The position numbers were made by a program, and so were the translations under genes. Positions 1 to 18,369 of a stretch of DNA of 64,000 bases are shown piece after piece. The number at the start of each line of letters is the position of its first letter. The stretch's first letter is position 1. The DNA comes from Lampris incognitus (Eukaryota > Chordata > Actinopteri > Lampriformes > Lampridae). The stretch spans positions 68,096,535 to 68,160,534 of the forward strand of contig NC_079216.1 in the NCBI RefSeq assembly GCF_029633865.1, given 5' to 3'. Below the pieces are notes generated by a model. That model did no database searches. It was not told the DNA's origin and saw only the letters and a list, made by a program, of their open reading frames with translations.

Positions 1-1860
1 AGTTAACAAAACAAGTTTTTTTAACAATCTTCTCAAAGATTTTTATTATTAATGATGTTAATGCGACTGGTCTAAAATCATTAAGTTGCCTAGGATTGGT
101 GTTCTTTGGGACGGGTATCACAGTAGAAGATTTCCAGATAGCAGGGATTTGGTTACAATCAAGTGACATCTGGAAGACATGGTGGAGGACACTGCTAAGC
201 TGGTCAGCACAGTATTGAAATATGCGTCCACAAATGTGATCTGGACCAGGGGCCTTCCTGATGTTTACCTGTTTTAAAAGATCTCTATCACATTCCAGAC
301 TGATGACAATATCACAGTCAGAAGAGAAAGACTCTCTCAGGAGAGAGATGTTTTCAGAAAAGCCATGTTTTTCAAAGCAGGAATAAAAGTTATTAAAAAT
401 ATTTGGGAGATCGGTATCATTTATTCCCTCAATTTTAAGAGGTTTCCTGTCACTGTTTCTCTGAGTGATTGAGGACATGGATTTAATTCCCCTCCAAGCT
501 GCCCACAGGTCACCACTGCTATACTTATGTTCCATCCTATCATTTTATACATTATTTTAGCTTTTCTTATGTCATTCCTTACTTATTTGGTAATTTCCTT
601 CTTTTCCTGGCTATTCCCTGTATAAAAAATGTTTTTCTTCTTGTTTATGACATTTTTAAGTTCTCTAGTAACCCCTGGTTTATTATTAGGGAAAACTAAT
701 GTTTTTACAGGGAATGTTACAGTCGACACAGAAGGATATGTAGGAACAAACAGTTTGTGCCAGTTCATTTAAGTCAGAGCATAAGCTATAGAAGACATCC
801 CAATCTGTAGAATCAAAGCAAGTTTGTAAACTGGCAACACTGTTTTCCATCCAGCATTTCATCATTTTTACCATTTGCTCTCATCTTTTACAGATGGGCT
901 TGTAGATCAGCAGAAGTACACTATTGTGGTAGGATGCTCCAAAGGGAGGCCTAGGCAGGGATCTGGAAGTGCCAGGCACTGAGCCATAGCACAGATTAAT
1001 AGTGGAGTTCTTCTTCTTAGTAGCTGCACAGGTGATACTCTTCATATGTTTTCAGTGACTTATGTTCCTGACAGTGATTAAAATCTCCTAAAATAAATGT
1101 TGGTGTGTTGGGTGAAGGAGCATCCAGTCTGTTGGTCACCTTCATGATCAGCTGAGCGGCTGAAGAAACGTTCGCCCACGGATGAACATAAACAACAGTG
1201 AAGATCTGGGGAAACTACCTTCACCCTTCCATCCAGGGAAAAGGGGCGAAGTGAGAGGGATAACAGCTCAAGGTCGGGGGTACAAATTTTCTCCCGGACC
1301 ACGACAGTGTTACAGTACCTCTCAGTGTAGAAACATACATCGCCTCGGGTGCATTTGTTTGTAATGAGAGGCAACAGATCCATTCTAGCAGGGTACCCAA
1401 AGCCACTTATGTGTCGATCCTCACTGCGAACTGCATCTCCTAGCCACGTCTCACGTAAAAGCCAGCAAAGCATGTTTCTCTAAAATCATGCTCACACCTG
1501 GCTTAAGTCTCCAATTCATCCATCTTGTTGTGAGAAGATTGTACGTCCGAGAGAAGAATAGTTGGAAGTGGTGGTGGGGGCGTCTGTCTCTTAGTCCTTA
1601 TTTCCTCAGTCTGCGTTGAACACCTCCCCTCCTCCAATGTTCTGCTTACTGCAGCATTTAAGCTACCACTTCTTAGCAATCGGGGAATGTATAAAAGATT
1701 GTCACTTATTGCCAGTGGTTGAAGGGCAAGTAGTAACTCACAGCTGTAGGTGATCATGTTGACAGCCTCACTGCTGCCATCACGGTGTCCAAAGGCAAAT
1801 CGGCTTAAGAGTCCAAGTGCAGCAAAGACCCTCAAGTAATAATAATACCATTTATATCGT
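1..1860 (-). mobile_element. L2/CR1-type LINE fragment (ORF2: endonuclease and start of reverse transcriptase)
   Basis: On the minus strand three consecutive pieces read like a fish non-LTR retrotransposon ORF2. About 1874-1503 holds a lead-in ending LLSDVQSSHNKMDELET. About 1473-1078 resembles the endonuclease domain (TETWL-like start, ISGFGYPARMD, GDVCFYTERYCNTVVV). About 874-583 is the linker (CFDSTDWDVF, NNKPGVTRELKNVINKKK). 540-1 is the beginning of reverse transcriptase (GPDHICGRIFQYCAD, IPVPKNTNPRQLNDFRPVAL). Frame changes and stops show that it is dead. It lies within intron 4 of the gnai1-like gene, in the same orientation, and continues past the left edge. Assignment to the L2 clade is by resemblance and moderately sure. 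Confidence 0.8.
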
Positions 1861-1874
1861 GCTTTTCTAGACAC

Positions 1875-2660
1875 CCAAGCGCTTCACAAGTGGACTCCCC
1901 TCATGATTAAAAACACTTCCACATAAGCTCCAAGGTGATAAAAATTAAAAAGGTGCCCGTTGAGCATTAACAGTAGACCAACACTCAGCAAAAGACAAAC
2001 ATTCAAACAGGGTAAACAAGCAGCTCATGGGTCACACAGGTAGCGTGAGCGCCCCACGTCCATAACATCGTGTCACTGTAACACTATGTTATTGCCTTTT
2101 CTGCACAGGCCTGAATTGTTCTCATTTGATTGCATTCTGTAATGGCAGATTTTTTTTTTTAATTTAGCCAACATTTTGGGTACAATTTTTTTATATTTTG
2201 CTTCTAGGAGATTCAGGTGAATAAGAACTTTATTTTAAGTCTTATTTTGATGCAAAGATTTGTTAATTAGCAGGAATGTAGCACAACATGAAAGTGCTCT
2301 GTTGATTTAATTTTGGGTAAAAAGTTTTGGCACAATTTTATTTATATTTTGCTTCTAGGAGATGCACTGAATAAGAACCGTCTTATTTAGATGCAAAGAT
2401 TTGTACATTAGCAGGAATTTAGCACAACATTGAAGTGAAAGCAGTGGCCTGTTTATTTATATGTGATAGTGCAATAAAAATATTCTGTCCCTAAAATCAA
2501 TGAATAATCATGATAAATAATTGATCAAAATAACTGATTATAATTTTGGCCATAATTGTGCAGCCCTACCCCTCCCGACAATTTTTCATTGGTTAGATGA
2601 GAGTAATCACTCAACGGAGAATGAAATGGTCATCAAGTTCCAACACTGCCTATAACATCA
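1875..2660. other. intronic stretch without recognised feature
   Basis: AT-rich intron DNA of the gnai1-like gene. It starts with a short fragment resembling the common fish repeat (TAA)n followed by a GCGCTTTTCTAGACAC-like motif (about 1845-1890). Two diverged versions of a roughly 120-bp segment (around 2200-2290 and 2330-2420, sharing TTTGCTTCTAGGAGAT and TTAGCAGGAAT) suggest an old tandem duplication. No coding signal seen. Confidence 0.5.
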
Positions 2661-2675
2661 CGAAAGAGGAACTCC

Positions 2676-3014
2676 ATCCATTATCCGAACCGCTTAGCCT
2701 GCTGTCAGGGTAAAAGGGATGCTGGAGCCTATCCCAGCAGTCACTGGGCGGCAAGTGGGGAGACACCCTGGACAGGCCGCCAGCCCCCCCCCCCGACACA
2801 CACACAAACACCTAGGGACAACTTAGTACGGCCGATTCACCTGACCTACATGTCTTTGGACTGTGTGAGGAAACCGGAGCCCCGGAGGAAACCCACGCAG
2901 ACAGGGGGAGAACATGCAAACTCCACACAGAGGACGACCCGGGACGACCCCCAAGGTTGGACTACCCCGGGGCTCAAACCCAGGATCTTCTTGCTGTGAG
3001 GTGAACGTGCCGCC
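2676..3014 (-). mobile_element. SINE-like retroposon, family A, with 15-bp target-site duplication
   Basis: Read on the minus strand it starts with a tRNA-like head, continues through the phrase TGTCTGCGTGGGTTTCCTCC and a C-run with CA repeats, and ends in GGATAATGGATGG. The 15-mer CGAAAGAGGAACTCC occurs immediately at both ends (2661-2675 and 3015-3029), an exact target-site duplication typical of LINE-mobilised elements. Further copies in this window lie near 6894, 13255, 14123, 16828, 42640 and 60570. Confidence 0.85.
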
Positions 3015-3832
3015 CGAAAGAGGAACTCCCTCCCATTCATAAAATTCAAATCTTAATATTCAAAATACAATATTTAGCAAATATCAAACCTCAAGTCTGT
3101 CAATAATTACATCAATGCAAAACTAGGGTATACAAACTAAGACAACTATTCAGCGGCATGCAATGTCATTGATAATTGATTAATACCATGCTGTACTAAA
3201 AAAAAAAAGAAAAAAAAAAAGGGGGGGGTAAACAAATTGTGCTGGTGTGACCAACGCACCAGTGCTACCTGTGGAAAAGTTAGTCTGGGGCCCTGCTGTA
3301 CCGATCCAGATTCCATAGTCTGATGTTTTTATGAATTATAAATATGCAATTTTAATCCCATGGTCAACGTGGTGTAGCAGATATTATTAATTAACAAATA
3401 AACACTTCAAAGATATCCAGCAATCCCCATATATTTATGCATTGCTGTGCACTTGATTTGTTCAAGCTTTTCAAGACATTGAAGGAGTTGCCATAGCAAT
3501 TTGCACTCCGACACCTGTTTGTATGTGAAGCCTATTTAAAGTACAGTTCAAATAAATTGCTGTGGAATAAATTTAAATTTAATGCATTTTTGTATATTTT
3601 TTGCTCTTTTAATATTAAGTTATGTGTGATTTACTACAGCCTCATTTAACATTACACACAACAACAGCAACAACAATATTCAAGAACAAAGAGTTCTGGT
3701 ATCGGTGTTATATTGGCAGATATCCACATTCAGGTATCGGAATCTGATCAGAACTGAAAAGAGGTGGATTGGTGCATCTCTAGTTACATTATCTATCCCT
3801 TTCAAAAGAATGAATAAAAAAGAAGCAAGAGA

Positions 3833-4068
3833 GGGGCACCTCCGTAGCTGAATGGTTACAGTGCATACCACATGGGCACATGGTCGCAACCATCACCAGT
3901 TCGATTCCAGCCAGTGACCTTTGTTGCATGTCTTACCCCTCTCTTGCACTCTCTCTCTCTCTCTCTCATGTTTCCTGTCTGCTTCTTCACTATCACTGTC
4001 TAATAAAGGTGAAAATGGCCAAAAAAAATCTTTACAAAAAAGAAAAGAAAAGGACAGAAACGATTGGG
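3833..4068 (+). mobile_element. tRNA-derived SINE
   Basis: The head GTAGCTGAATGGTTACAGTG resembles a tRNA A-box region and CAGTTCGATTCCAGCC a B-box. A (CT)n stretch follows, and the tail is A-rich with AATAAAGGTGAAAATGG. The internal RNA polymerase III promoter layout supports a SINE. It lies in intron 4, just downstream (in gene direction) of gnai1 exon 4. Confidence 0.6.
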
Positions 4069-4173
4069 GCAGGGTAAGAATGGTAATTTCTCCATCAGTT
4101 ACTCCACCCCAGCACCATATCTTCCACTTATAAAGGGGAACCCCTGGTTTGCGTGTCTGTTTCTGAGACTCAC

Positions 4174-10385
<6,212 letters not shown>

Positions 10386-10760
10386 TTAGGCAGCGAAAAG
10401 GAGGCGACGCGGCGGAACTCTCGGGGCTGCAACGGCATACAAAAGCTACCAAGCTAGCATCCGGCGGGGGGGAGAGGGGGAGGGGGGCAGGCTCTCCAAC
10501 CACTCGCTCCACACTCACTCACACGCCCTTCCGTCGGTGTCAGCCGAGACCGCTCACGCTGACTCGGTCCAAAACAGCGAGGCTCACGGCACCGCGGGCT
10601 GCCCGGCTACTCCGAGGTGATGGCGTCTAAAGCCTCTGGCCGCACCGGGTTACGGTCTGCGCTTCAGCCGGGGTGGACGGGACCCTGTTGATGGAAGGCG
10701 ACTCGGAATTGGTCATTTCCTGTTACTTGGAAAAGGGTTTCTTTCGGCCGTGTCGGCGCT

Positions 10761-11030
10761 GTGCGCATGCGTGGTAGGGCAACACGCCTCGAAACTCGGG
10801 CCTCCTTCATTTTGAGCGTTTCTCCGGTTGAGCGATGGAGGGAGGCTGCAAGAAGTACACTGCTGATATCAGCGGCCTTGCCTTTATCAGCCTACCAAAT
10901 CCAGCTCTACTACCATGGAAATGTCTTTCCTCAGATCACTGCCACAAATTTAATTTATGGGACATTTTCACACCACATCAAGTTTTCTTCCTCTTTTTCT
11001 ACAACTACTTTTGTTTTTTCCAATTCTGCC
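10761..11030. other. upstream flank of gnai1, no recognised gene
   Basis: Short ORFs exist on the plus strand from ATGs at 10761 and 10835, but they show no recognisable domain and run into repeat DNA after 11040. A divergent non-coding transcript is possible; I do not call a gene. Confidence 0.4.
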
Positions 11031-11039
11031 TCCATCCCA

Positions 11040-11640
11040 GATAGCAGAACTGCTGTGGCCCGGACCCGTCCCACACCGACACCGACACTTCATCCGGCCC
11101 ACATACCGCGTGGGATGATGGCACTGGGGCGGTCCGCTCCTGTTTGCCATCTGGGCCAGAACCAAGCCATAGCAATGCCACATGTGCCGCATATTTGCCA
11201 AAGTGGCCATATTTGTTTTGTGATATTTGGGCCAAATTCACCATTTACCACACGGGCCACTTCAGGGTCACATCCAGACCACATGTCGCCCAGAGCACCA
11301 CATCTTTACCACAAAAGGCCCACATGTGATTTGGCATGTTTGGGCCATATTTGCTATTATACTGTAGCGAATTTGGGGGGCAGTCCGTGAACCACCACAG
11401 CCGGGACGCAAACCCGTGGTTCCCACACCGCAAGCAACAACGTTAACCAGTCGACTAAAGGGTCCGACCCGTTAGTCAAGGACCAACGTGTCTACTTATC
11501 CATGCACATTACAATACATGTGGGCCACTTCAGGCTCACATCCATTTTGTCAGGGCCAGAAGAAGGCCATCAGTGCCGCATCACTGCCTGAAGTGGCCCA
11601 CACCCGGATGCTGTCTGGGAGAGATCTGATTTTCATCTTT
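11040..11640. repeat. dispersed repeat family D, copy 1 (with a SINE inserted)
   Basis: Shares long stretches with 18370-18665, including ACACGGGCCACTTCAGG, GGCCATATTTGCTATTAT and CCAGAAGAAGGCC. The phrase GGGCCACTTCAGG recurs inside each copy, so the element itself has internal repeats. Copy 1 is interrupted at about 11361-11516. Confidence 0.75.
11361..11516 (-). mobile_element. tRNA-like SINE (family E) inserted in repeat D
   Basis: On the minus strand: GTGCATGGATAAGTAGACAC, then a tRNA-like part with TTTAGTCGACTGGTTAACG (A-box-like) and GGGTTTGCGTCCCGGC (B-box-like), ending AATTCGCTACA. A second copy stands at about 18026-18186. The other D repeat lacks this insert, which marks its boundaries. 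Confidence 0.75.
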
Positions 11641-13240
11641 TTTAAATCTGGAAATCTCTATAAAAGGCTTAGCTTAATGGGGAAATGGGATGTCTCTGGG
11701 TGTGATATTAGGATTGGAGTTAGAGAAAACATCCCCTTGAAAGAGCTAGTACGTGAGATTTACAATTTGCAAATAAGGCATCAAACTTGTGGCCAGTCTT
11801 CTCCCCTGACCGCATCCAGGAATTCAAATGTCGGGTCTTTAGATGATTGACTCATCCAGACCTAAATCTATGAAATAGAAATGAATTTATTGTGTGTATT
11901 TTGTATGTGTGAATAAACTTAGTTACTATGATACTATATTAGCCACTCAATTGTTCTAATGATCGGGTCATTTTAAATGATGAGCGATAAAGACGAACAA
12001 AAACAAAGTTGGGTTTGGGCATAAAATCGTATAAACTTCCAGCTGGAAATGTTGCTTGGACACCAACTTTGCTGGTGTTGATTTAACATAAGGCGTCGAG
12101 TGGGCTATTCATAATTTCAACTGTCGTGTGTAAAGGGGACGAGGGAGGGAGGGAGGGAGGGTGGTGGTGGTGGTGGTGTGGTCATAACTCAGATCCATAC
12201 TTTACATGGTATTTCCATTGTGGATGGCTCCGTGCATCATGCAAATGAAGGACATGATTTTCCAGACGTATTTGAGCACATGTGGAAAAATCTTCCAGTG
12301 CATCAAGTGGGTGCACAGGGCCGGGCTTGTTGTTGTCACTGAAGGTTGCCTTTAAACAAAACTGTTATGATCATAATCATCATCATTTTGTCAAGTCACT
12401 AAATGTCCCGCTCAAGAGGTTTTCAGAAGCTGAACTTTTATTTGTAGTGAGGGTCAAGACACGGTTAGAGTGCTCACAGGCATTATTGACCTGCCACTCC
12501 TATGTCGAGGCACCACCAAGCTCCAGGATATGTTCAGACTGGTCAGTGATCGTAATGTCGGTGGGCCGTGTATGAGATGAATATACTAGACACGCTTTAG
12601 CAGTTTGCCGATGGCTCTGACTCCCATGAAGCTCCACCGTGCTAACAGCCTCTGAGTGGGATTTATTGCGTTATTACATTTGTGTTTGCCTGCTTGTATG
12701 ACGTTCACTGACCCCTCCAGAGACCAGGGCTGCGTCGTATGTTATATTTGGTTTCCTTGTTTCTCGCCTATATAATCCCAAACCTATACAAATAACCAAT
12801 TTAAAGATGCAACAGTCCTGAATTAATTGAAGATGAAATGAGTTTATCCAACATTTGCTGAAGGAAATAAAAAACTTGGAAACGAATCATTACTTTGTAG
12901 AGGAACAGCAGGATAGATAGTCACACATGGTCCTGGATGCCTCCTTCAGTAATCATTTAGTAACATTTAGGACGCTGACACTTTAAAGCAGACTGATCAG
13001 TTTCCCTCTCGTATTGTGACACTGAAAAACCTTATTCACCAACTAATTGTGGTACAACAACCACTTCAAATCTTTGCCTCTTAATTCGCCTGTATGTAGT
13101 CAATCCGTGTGTGTATATCTGAAGATTCCTCCGACTCTCAGCTACCGGATCTGCATACTTGGCTCCCTTCCTTTCTTGCGCCTCCTCCACAAATAATACA
13201 AATAATAAATAGTTTTCACTTGAGTGTATATCACAAGTTT
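11640..13240. other. no recognised feature
   Basis: Intergenic DNA with a short (GGGA)n/(GGT)n tract at 12142-12178. No coding, RNA or transposon signal that I can support. Confidence 0.5.
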
Positions 13241-13254
13241 GGATTGTAGTTTTG

Positions 13255-13477
13255 GCGGCATGGTGGAGAAGTGGTTAGCGTGGTCGCTTCACAACAAGAA
13301 GGTCCTGGGTTCGAGCCCCGGGGTAGTCCAACCTTGGGGGTCGTCCCGGGTCGTCCTCTGTGTGGAGTTTGCATGTTCTCCCCGTGTCTGTGTGGGTTTC
13401 CTCCGGGGGTTCCGGTTTCCTCCCACAGTCCAAAGACATGCAGGTCAGGTGAATCAACCATACTGAATTGTCCCTAG

Positions 13478-13520
<43 letters not shown>

Positions 13521-13648
13521 CCCTGTAATGGCCTGGCGGCCTGTCCAGGGTGTGTCCCCACCAGCCGCCCAGTGACTGCTGGGATAGGCTGCAGGATCCC
13601 TGCGGCCCTGAGAGCAGGATAAGCGGTTCAGATAATGGATGGATGGAT
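13255..13648 (+). mobile_element. SINE-like retroposon family A, near full length
   Basis: Head GCGGCATGGTGGAGAAGTGG, B-box-like GGGTTCGAGCCCCGG, a (GT)n tract at 13481-13518 and tail (GGAT)n. Imperfect flanking repeats GGATTGTAGTTTTG (13241-13254) and GGATTGTTGTGTTG (13649-13662) look like a decayed target-site duplication. Confidence 0.8.
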
Positions 13649-14122
13649 GGATTGTTGTGTTGTAGTGTTGTTGTTCTATGTTAAGTACACTGAGAGAGCC
13701 ACGAAACTGGAGTCAAACTGGCAAACCTACACAGCCAGTGAACGTGATTCTGGTTCTGATTCTAATCAGTTTGGTAGAGACGTAATGTCGGCCTGCTGCA
13801 GCTTGGTCAGGTCTGATTTCATGTGGTCAGCCTATTTTGCACCCAGACAAGAATTTGTAGCTGTCGTTTGCACAAGTTTGTGGGCGTTCATTTTTGTCGT
13901 GGCCAGTCACATGTACTGGTTTGTAGTCTCTCTTCTCCTCTGTTGTGCATATGAATATTCAGGCTGTTTTTTCCATCAGCCTCAGCGGGGACAAAACTGT
14001 TTCGCATGAATTTATGTGGAGAGTTTATTGCTATTCCACAAGATGGCAGTAAAGCCGAGGCATGAAGGAGGAGAACGCCTCACTTACAGTTGGAGGACAG
14101 TCAGTTCTGCTGGGCTGGCTGT

Positions 14123-14281
14123 GATGGCCTGGCGGCCTGTCCAGGGTGTCTCCCCGCCTGCCGCCCAATGACTGCTGGGATAGGCTCCAGCATCCCCGCC
14201 ACCCAGATTCAGATTTGGATAAAGCAGCTTGGATGATGGATGGATGGATGGATGGATGGATGGATGGATGGATGGATGGAT
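14123..14281 (+). mobile_element. family A retroposon, 5'-truncated, with (GGAT)n tail
   Basis: Begins at GTGATGGCCTGGCGGCCTGT and ends in about eleven GGAT units (14236-14281). Confidence 0.75.
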
Positions 14282-14517
14282 AGTTCTGCTGGTCATACGT
14301 GCAGCAACAAAACACACTCAATAAAAGGGAATTATTACACTAAAAGTGGACGTGTGTGTGGTAATGGCTTAAGTAACCCTTCCTTAGCTCAAAGCAAGTG
14401 CTGATGTTGATGAATGGTGTGATCTAGCGTACATATAACTTACGTACATGTGTCCATCACTACATTATGAAGCAAGATACCATTTCCCCCAGTGACTCCT
14501 GTTCATTTATAGCTGTC

Positions 14518-14880
14518 AAGTCAAGTCAAGCCCATTTATTTGTGTAGCCCAATATCACAAATCACACGTGTGCCCCAGGGGGCTTTACAGCAACACAACA
14601 CCCTGTCCTTAGGCCCTCTCATCGGATAAGGAACACCTCCCTAAAACCTTTAACAGGGAGAACAAACAGGAGGGAAGCTCAGGGAGAGCACCAGAGGAGG
14701 ATCTCTCTCCCAACACGCACAACGTGCCATGATGTTGTGGTTACACAATTTACACAATACAACACTGACAGAGAATAACACAAGTATAAACTATATGAAG
14801 AATAAGATGAGCAGGATGCCAAGCAGTGTCCAGACGCCACCGGAACAGCCCAGGACCCGAGCCACACGACCACCATCACC
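14518..14880 (+). repeat. dispersed repeat family C, copy 1
   Basis: Starts TCAAGTCAAGCCCATTTATT, contains GGGGGCTTTACAGCAACACA and GGGAGAACAAACAGGAGG, and ends in a GCCACACGACCACCATCACC-like sequence. Copies also lie at 17236 and (reversed) 19018. It is a recurrent teleost repeat; I cannot place it in a superfamily. Confidence 0.7.
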
Positions 14881-15267
14881 ACACAAAAAAACACAAAAGT
14901 CTTCATAGAAGTTGGCAGAGAGCCAGACCATAATCTCATTTGACCTGGACTGTAGACCAGAGCTTCCAAATGTGCTCATGAAGCCAGGAAACTCTGTACC
15001 GAAGCGGAGCCACGAATAAGAATCTGTGGTAAAGTGATTCAACATATAATTAAAAGCATCTACCATCCACACTGAAATGCTCTGGACTAACACTGGAGCC
15101 CAGAACGGCTGTACAGGTGTGACACGGCTGGGGAACCGCCACTCTGACCTCCAAGGACCAATTAATGCCCATACATGGCTCTGTGTGCCTGTCACCTGGA
15201 GATGTGTAGACACTCTTCCATCACTTTTTACCTGGGATATTAAGAGTGATGACAGCTTCTGATTATC

Positions 15268-15625
15268 TACTACTACTACTACTACTACTACTAGTACTAC
15301 TACGTTCAGCTGCTCCCGTTAGGGGGCGCCACAGCGGATCGTCCGTTTCCATCTCTTCCTCTCCTCTGCATCTTCCTCTGTCCCATCAGCCACCTGCATG
15401 TCCTCCCTCACCACATCCATACACCTCCTCTTTGGCCTTCCTCTTCTCCTCTTCCCTGGCAGCTCCATATTCAGCATCCTTCTCCCAGTATACCCAGCAT
15501 CTCTCCTCCACACATGTCCAAACCATCTCAGTCTTGTCTCTCTTGCTTTGTCTCCAAACCGTCCAACCTGAGCGGTCCCTCTAATGTACTCCTTCCTGAT
15601 CCTGTCCTTCTTCATCACTCCCAAG
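15268..15625 (-). mobile_element. RTE-like LINE, 3' end
   Basis: The minus strand reads as the C-terminus of an RTE-type ORF: VGRFGDKARETRLRWFGHVW, GRRMLNMELPGKRRRGRPKR, MDVVREDMQV. It is followed by a short 3' UTR (GGCGCCCCCTAACGGGAGCA) and a (TAG)n-type tail at 15268-15302. Nearly identical to 30455-30780. Confidence 0.85.
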
Positions 15626-15879
15626 CTTCTGCTTATGACAACAAAAAAAGTGACTCACCAACGACCTGTTACATGACTGAATACGGTACAGTTGTCCACT
15701 GACAGTTTGGGAGTTTTCAGGCTTATTCCATGCAAACTGCCTTACAGTAGACTGGTAAGATACGCACCAGAAATGGCGAGGAATAAATAACGGCAGGTGC
15801 CAAAGTAGCATCTAGGAGCCACAGCTGGTAGTGCTGCTGGTTGTTGCCTCGGATCATTTGGTAATGACAAAATGTCCTG

Positions 15880-16110
15880 GTGCTCCTGCAGTTCAGCTGG
15901 TAGAGCACCTTGTGTTACCTTGACTATGTCACCAACACTGCCCAAAGTTAGGGGTCTGATTCCCACTGGGGCCACCATACTATAATGTGATGCCGTCAGT
16001 TCATGCGAAGTGCTTTGTGTCCGTGGACTGAAAAAGCACCATGGAAACAGCCGTTTCAGTTCAAGTAGTCGATGCTGCAGCACTTTAATCTCAGTCACAA
16101 TAAAAGACAT
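15880..16110 (+). mobile_element. tRNA-derived SINE-like element
   Basis: GTTCAGCTGGTAGAGCACC (A-box-like) and AGGGGTCTGATTCCCACTGG (B-box-like) are spaced as in a tRNA. Boundaries are uncertain. A true tRNA gene is unlikely because the cloverleaf is not complete. Confidence 0.5.
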
Positions 16111-16827
16111 CCTCCCCCTCGGTCATGCTGAAATTTCTTTCCCCCTCAGTAGGACGTAGCCTTTCTCTTGTGTATGGCTTGGAAATATTGTCAGCCGTGG
16201 TCTCAGTTCTACTCCGACGCTTTTATTTTGCAATCCCTCAACGCAACACAACCACGTTTAATCTCTGCCAAAACCCAGAGCGTTGTCCTTGAGTGAGAAG
16301 GCCAGTACGGCATCACACGACGCTAGGTGGGCTTTTCAGGGCCGCTGTGTGGATGGATGGCTGCTGTTGTGTGTGGTCCCTCTGCATTCAAGCAGCTGCT
16401 CTGGTTTAAGCCGGATGACCTCGTTTCCTCGCCACCTCGGGGCGTTACTGCTTATAGAGAAGTGCAGAAAGCTTTATTCATTGTTGACCTTTTTGGCTCG
16501 ACCGGATCAGCGGGCCAGGCCTACAACACGAATGTCCCTGAGCGACCATGTTAGAGTGACTGAGTGACCATGTTTAGAGGGGCTGACGCTGTGTCCAGAA
16601 TCATCCACCCATCCACTGCTCCTGCTCACTAGCTAGGGAGGTCTGTATTGTGAGCTCATCGTCAAAGTGAGAGGACACTTTCAGACTGGGGTCCTTTTCT
16701 CTGCGCCGTTAGCTACATCACTGCTGTCGCACAATTACAACGTGCAGATCAGCAGTTGGCTAGTGCACCATCCATAGTAAATACCAGCATGCATTTTTCT
16801 GATAAATACTTGATATTGTGTACTGAG

Positions 16828-16960
16828 GCCCCGTGCCGGCCTGGCGGCCTGTGCAGGGTGTCTCCCCGCCTGCCGCCCAGTCACTGCTGGGATAGGCCCC
16901 AGCATCCCCGCCACCCTGACAGCAGGATCAGCGGTTTGGATGATGGACGGATGGATTCTG
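16828..16960 (+). mobile_element. family A retroposon fragment
   Basis: Only the 3' part is present (CGGCCTGGCGGCCTGTGCAG, CTGCTGGGATAGGCCCCAGC, GATGATGGACGGATGG). Confidence 0.7.
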
Positions 16961-17235
16961 AGGATATTTTCCCAAATTAATAAATACAAAGTACTTTGTG
17001 GACATTTGTGTTGTGGTGCACTGCTCTGCTCACATTAAACCTATTGTAATGATCACCGCTGTTAAAAACACACTTCGAAACCCTGAGCGTTGCTTTGATT
17101 CACAGCTGTTGTCGGCCACAGCCACGCCGCACACGCCACCACTAACCCAGGTCTCCCTGTCTCTCTCTAAGACCCGACCCACTAACCCTTGACCTGACAA
17201 CAGTGTACCACCACCCCGGAAGTGCAAAATAACCC

Positions 17236-17920
17236 AATTCAAGTCCATTTTATTTGTATAGCCCAATATCACAAATTACACATGTGCGTCAGGGGGCTTT
17301 ACAGCAACACAACATCCTGTCCTTAGACCCTCTCCTCGGATAAGGAGCAACTCCCTAAAAAAACCTTTAACAGGGAGAACAAACAGGAAGAAAGCTCAGG
17401 GAGAGCACCAGAGGGGGATCTCTCTCCCAAGACGCACAACATGACATGATGTTGTGTTTACACAATTTACACAATACAACATTGAAAGAGAATAACACAG
17501 TTATAATGGAATTATAAGATATATGAAGAATATGATGAGGAGGATACCAAGCAGTGTCCAGATGCCACCAGAACAGCCCAGGACCCGAGCCACACGACCA
17601 CCATCACCATGTAAAACAACAACAACAAAAACAACAACAAAAAACATTAGTCACACATCTGAGTGAGAGAGGGATACAACATTGAAACAGGATAACAAAA
17701 TTATATGGATTTATAAGATATATATAAAGAAAATGTGATGAGGGGGATGCCAAGCAGAGTCCAGGTGGTGACCACTGTCACCATGGAGACCTGGGGGGAG
17801 GACAGACTGAACGTGCACACAAGGGAGACTCACATGACACCATTCACACACACAGAAGAGGAGAAAGGAGAAGACTTCATTCAGAGTGAGAGAAAAGACG
17901 TGAGAGAAGAGAACAGTTTG
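17236..17920 (+). repeat. dispersed repeat family C, copy 2
   Basis: Longer copy of the 14518 repeat, with internal near-duplication: the segment ending ATGATGAGGAGGATACCAAG (near 17535) recurs in diverged form at about 17735. Confidence 0.65.
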
Positions 17921-17924
17921 CAAT

Positions 17925-18035
17925 AGTCAATAATCTATACACTATGATCTATATGCCGTAATCTATACTCTATAATCTATAATCTATACTCTATAATCTG
18001 TAATCTATAATCTGTGCTCTATAATCTATGCTGTA
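17925..18035. repeat. short AT-rich minisatellite
   Basis: Repeats of units such as CTATAATCTATACT over about 110 bp. Confidence 0.8.
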
Positions 18036-18186
18036 ACGTGCATGGATAAGTAGACATGTTGGACACTGGCAGACGGGTGGGACCCTTTAGTCGAGCGGTT
18101 AGCGATGTCTCCCATGGTGCGGGCGATACGGGTTCGTGTCCCGGCCACGGCACTTCCTGTGGTTGCCCCCGAATTCGCTACAATAC
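18026..18186 (+). mobile_element. tRNA-like SINE (family E), second copy
   Basis: GTGCATGGATAAGTAGACAT, then CTTTAGTCGAGCGGTTAGCG and ACGGGTTCGTGTCCCGGCC (A- and B-box-like), ending AATTCGCTACAATAC. Same family as 11361-11516 in opposite orientation. Confidence 0.7.
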
Positions 18187-18369
18187 TCTATAATCTGGTC
18201 AGCAGAACAGTGGTTGGTAAATTCATTGAGACAGAGACCGACCCACCATGCAGTCCAGGTTGTGAAGCACTCAACTTAAAGGCAACTAATTGTAGGTTAA
18301 GACAAAAAGATGAGATTTAAGTTTGGATTTAAAGGACTCAACACACTCTGATGGTCTGATGGCAGCAGG

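Noticed and set aside
10761-11390. 209-codon ORF divergent from gnai1
   Set aside because: Runs into dispersed repeat D and has no recognisable domain; a divergent non-coding transcript remains possible.
15884-15980. Possible tRNA gene
   Set aside because: A- and B-box-like motifs are present, but stems of a cloverleaf do not pair; better explained as a SINE head.
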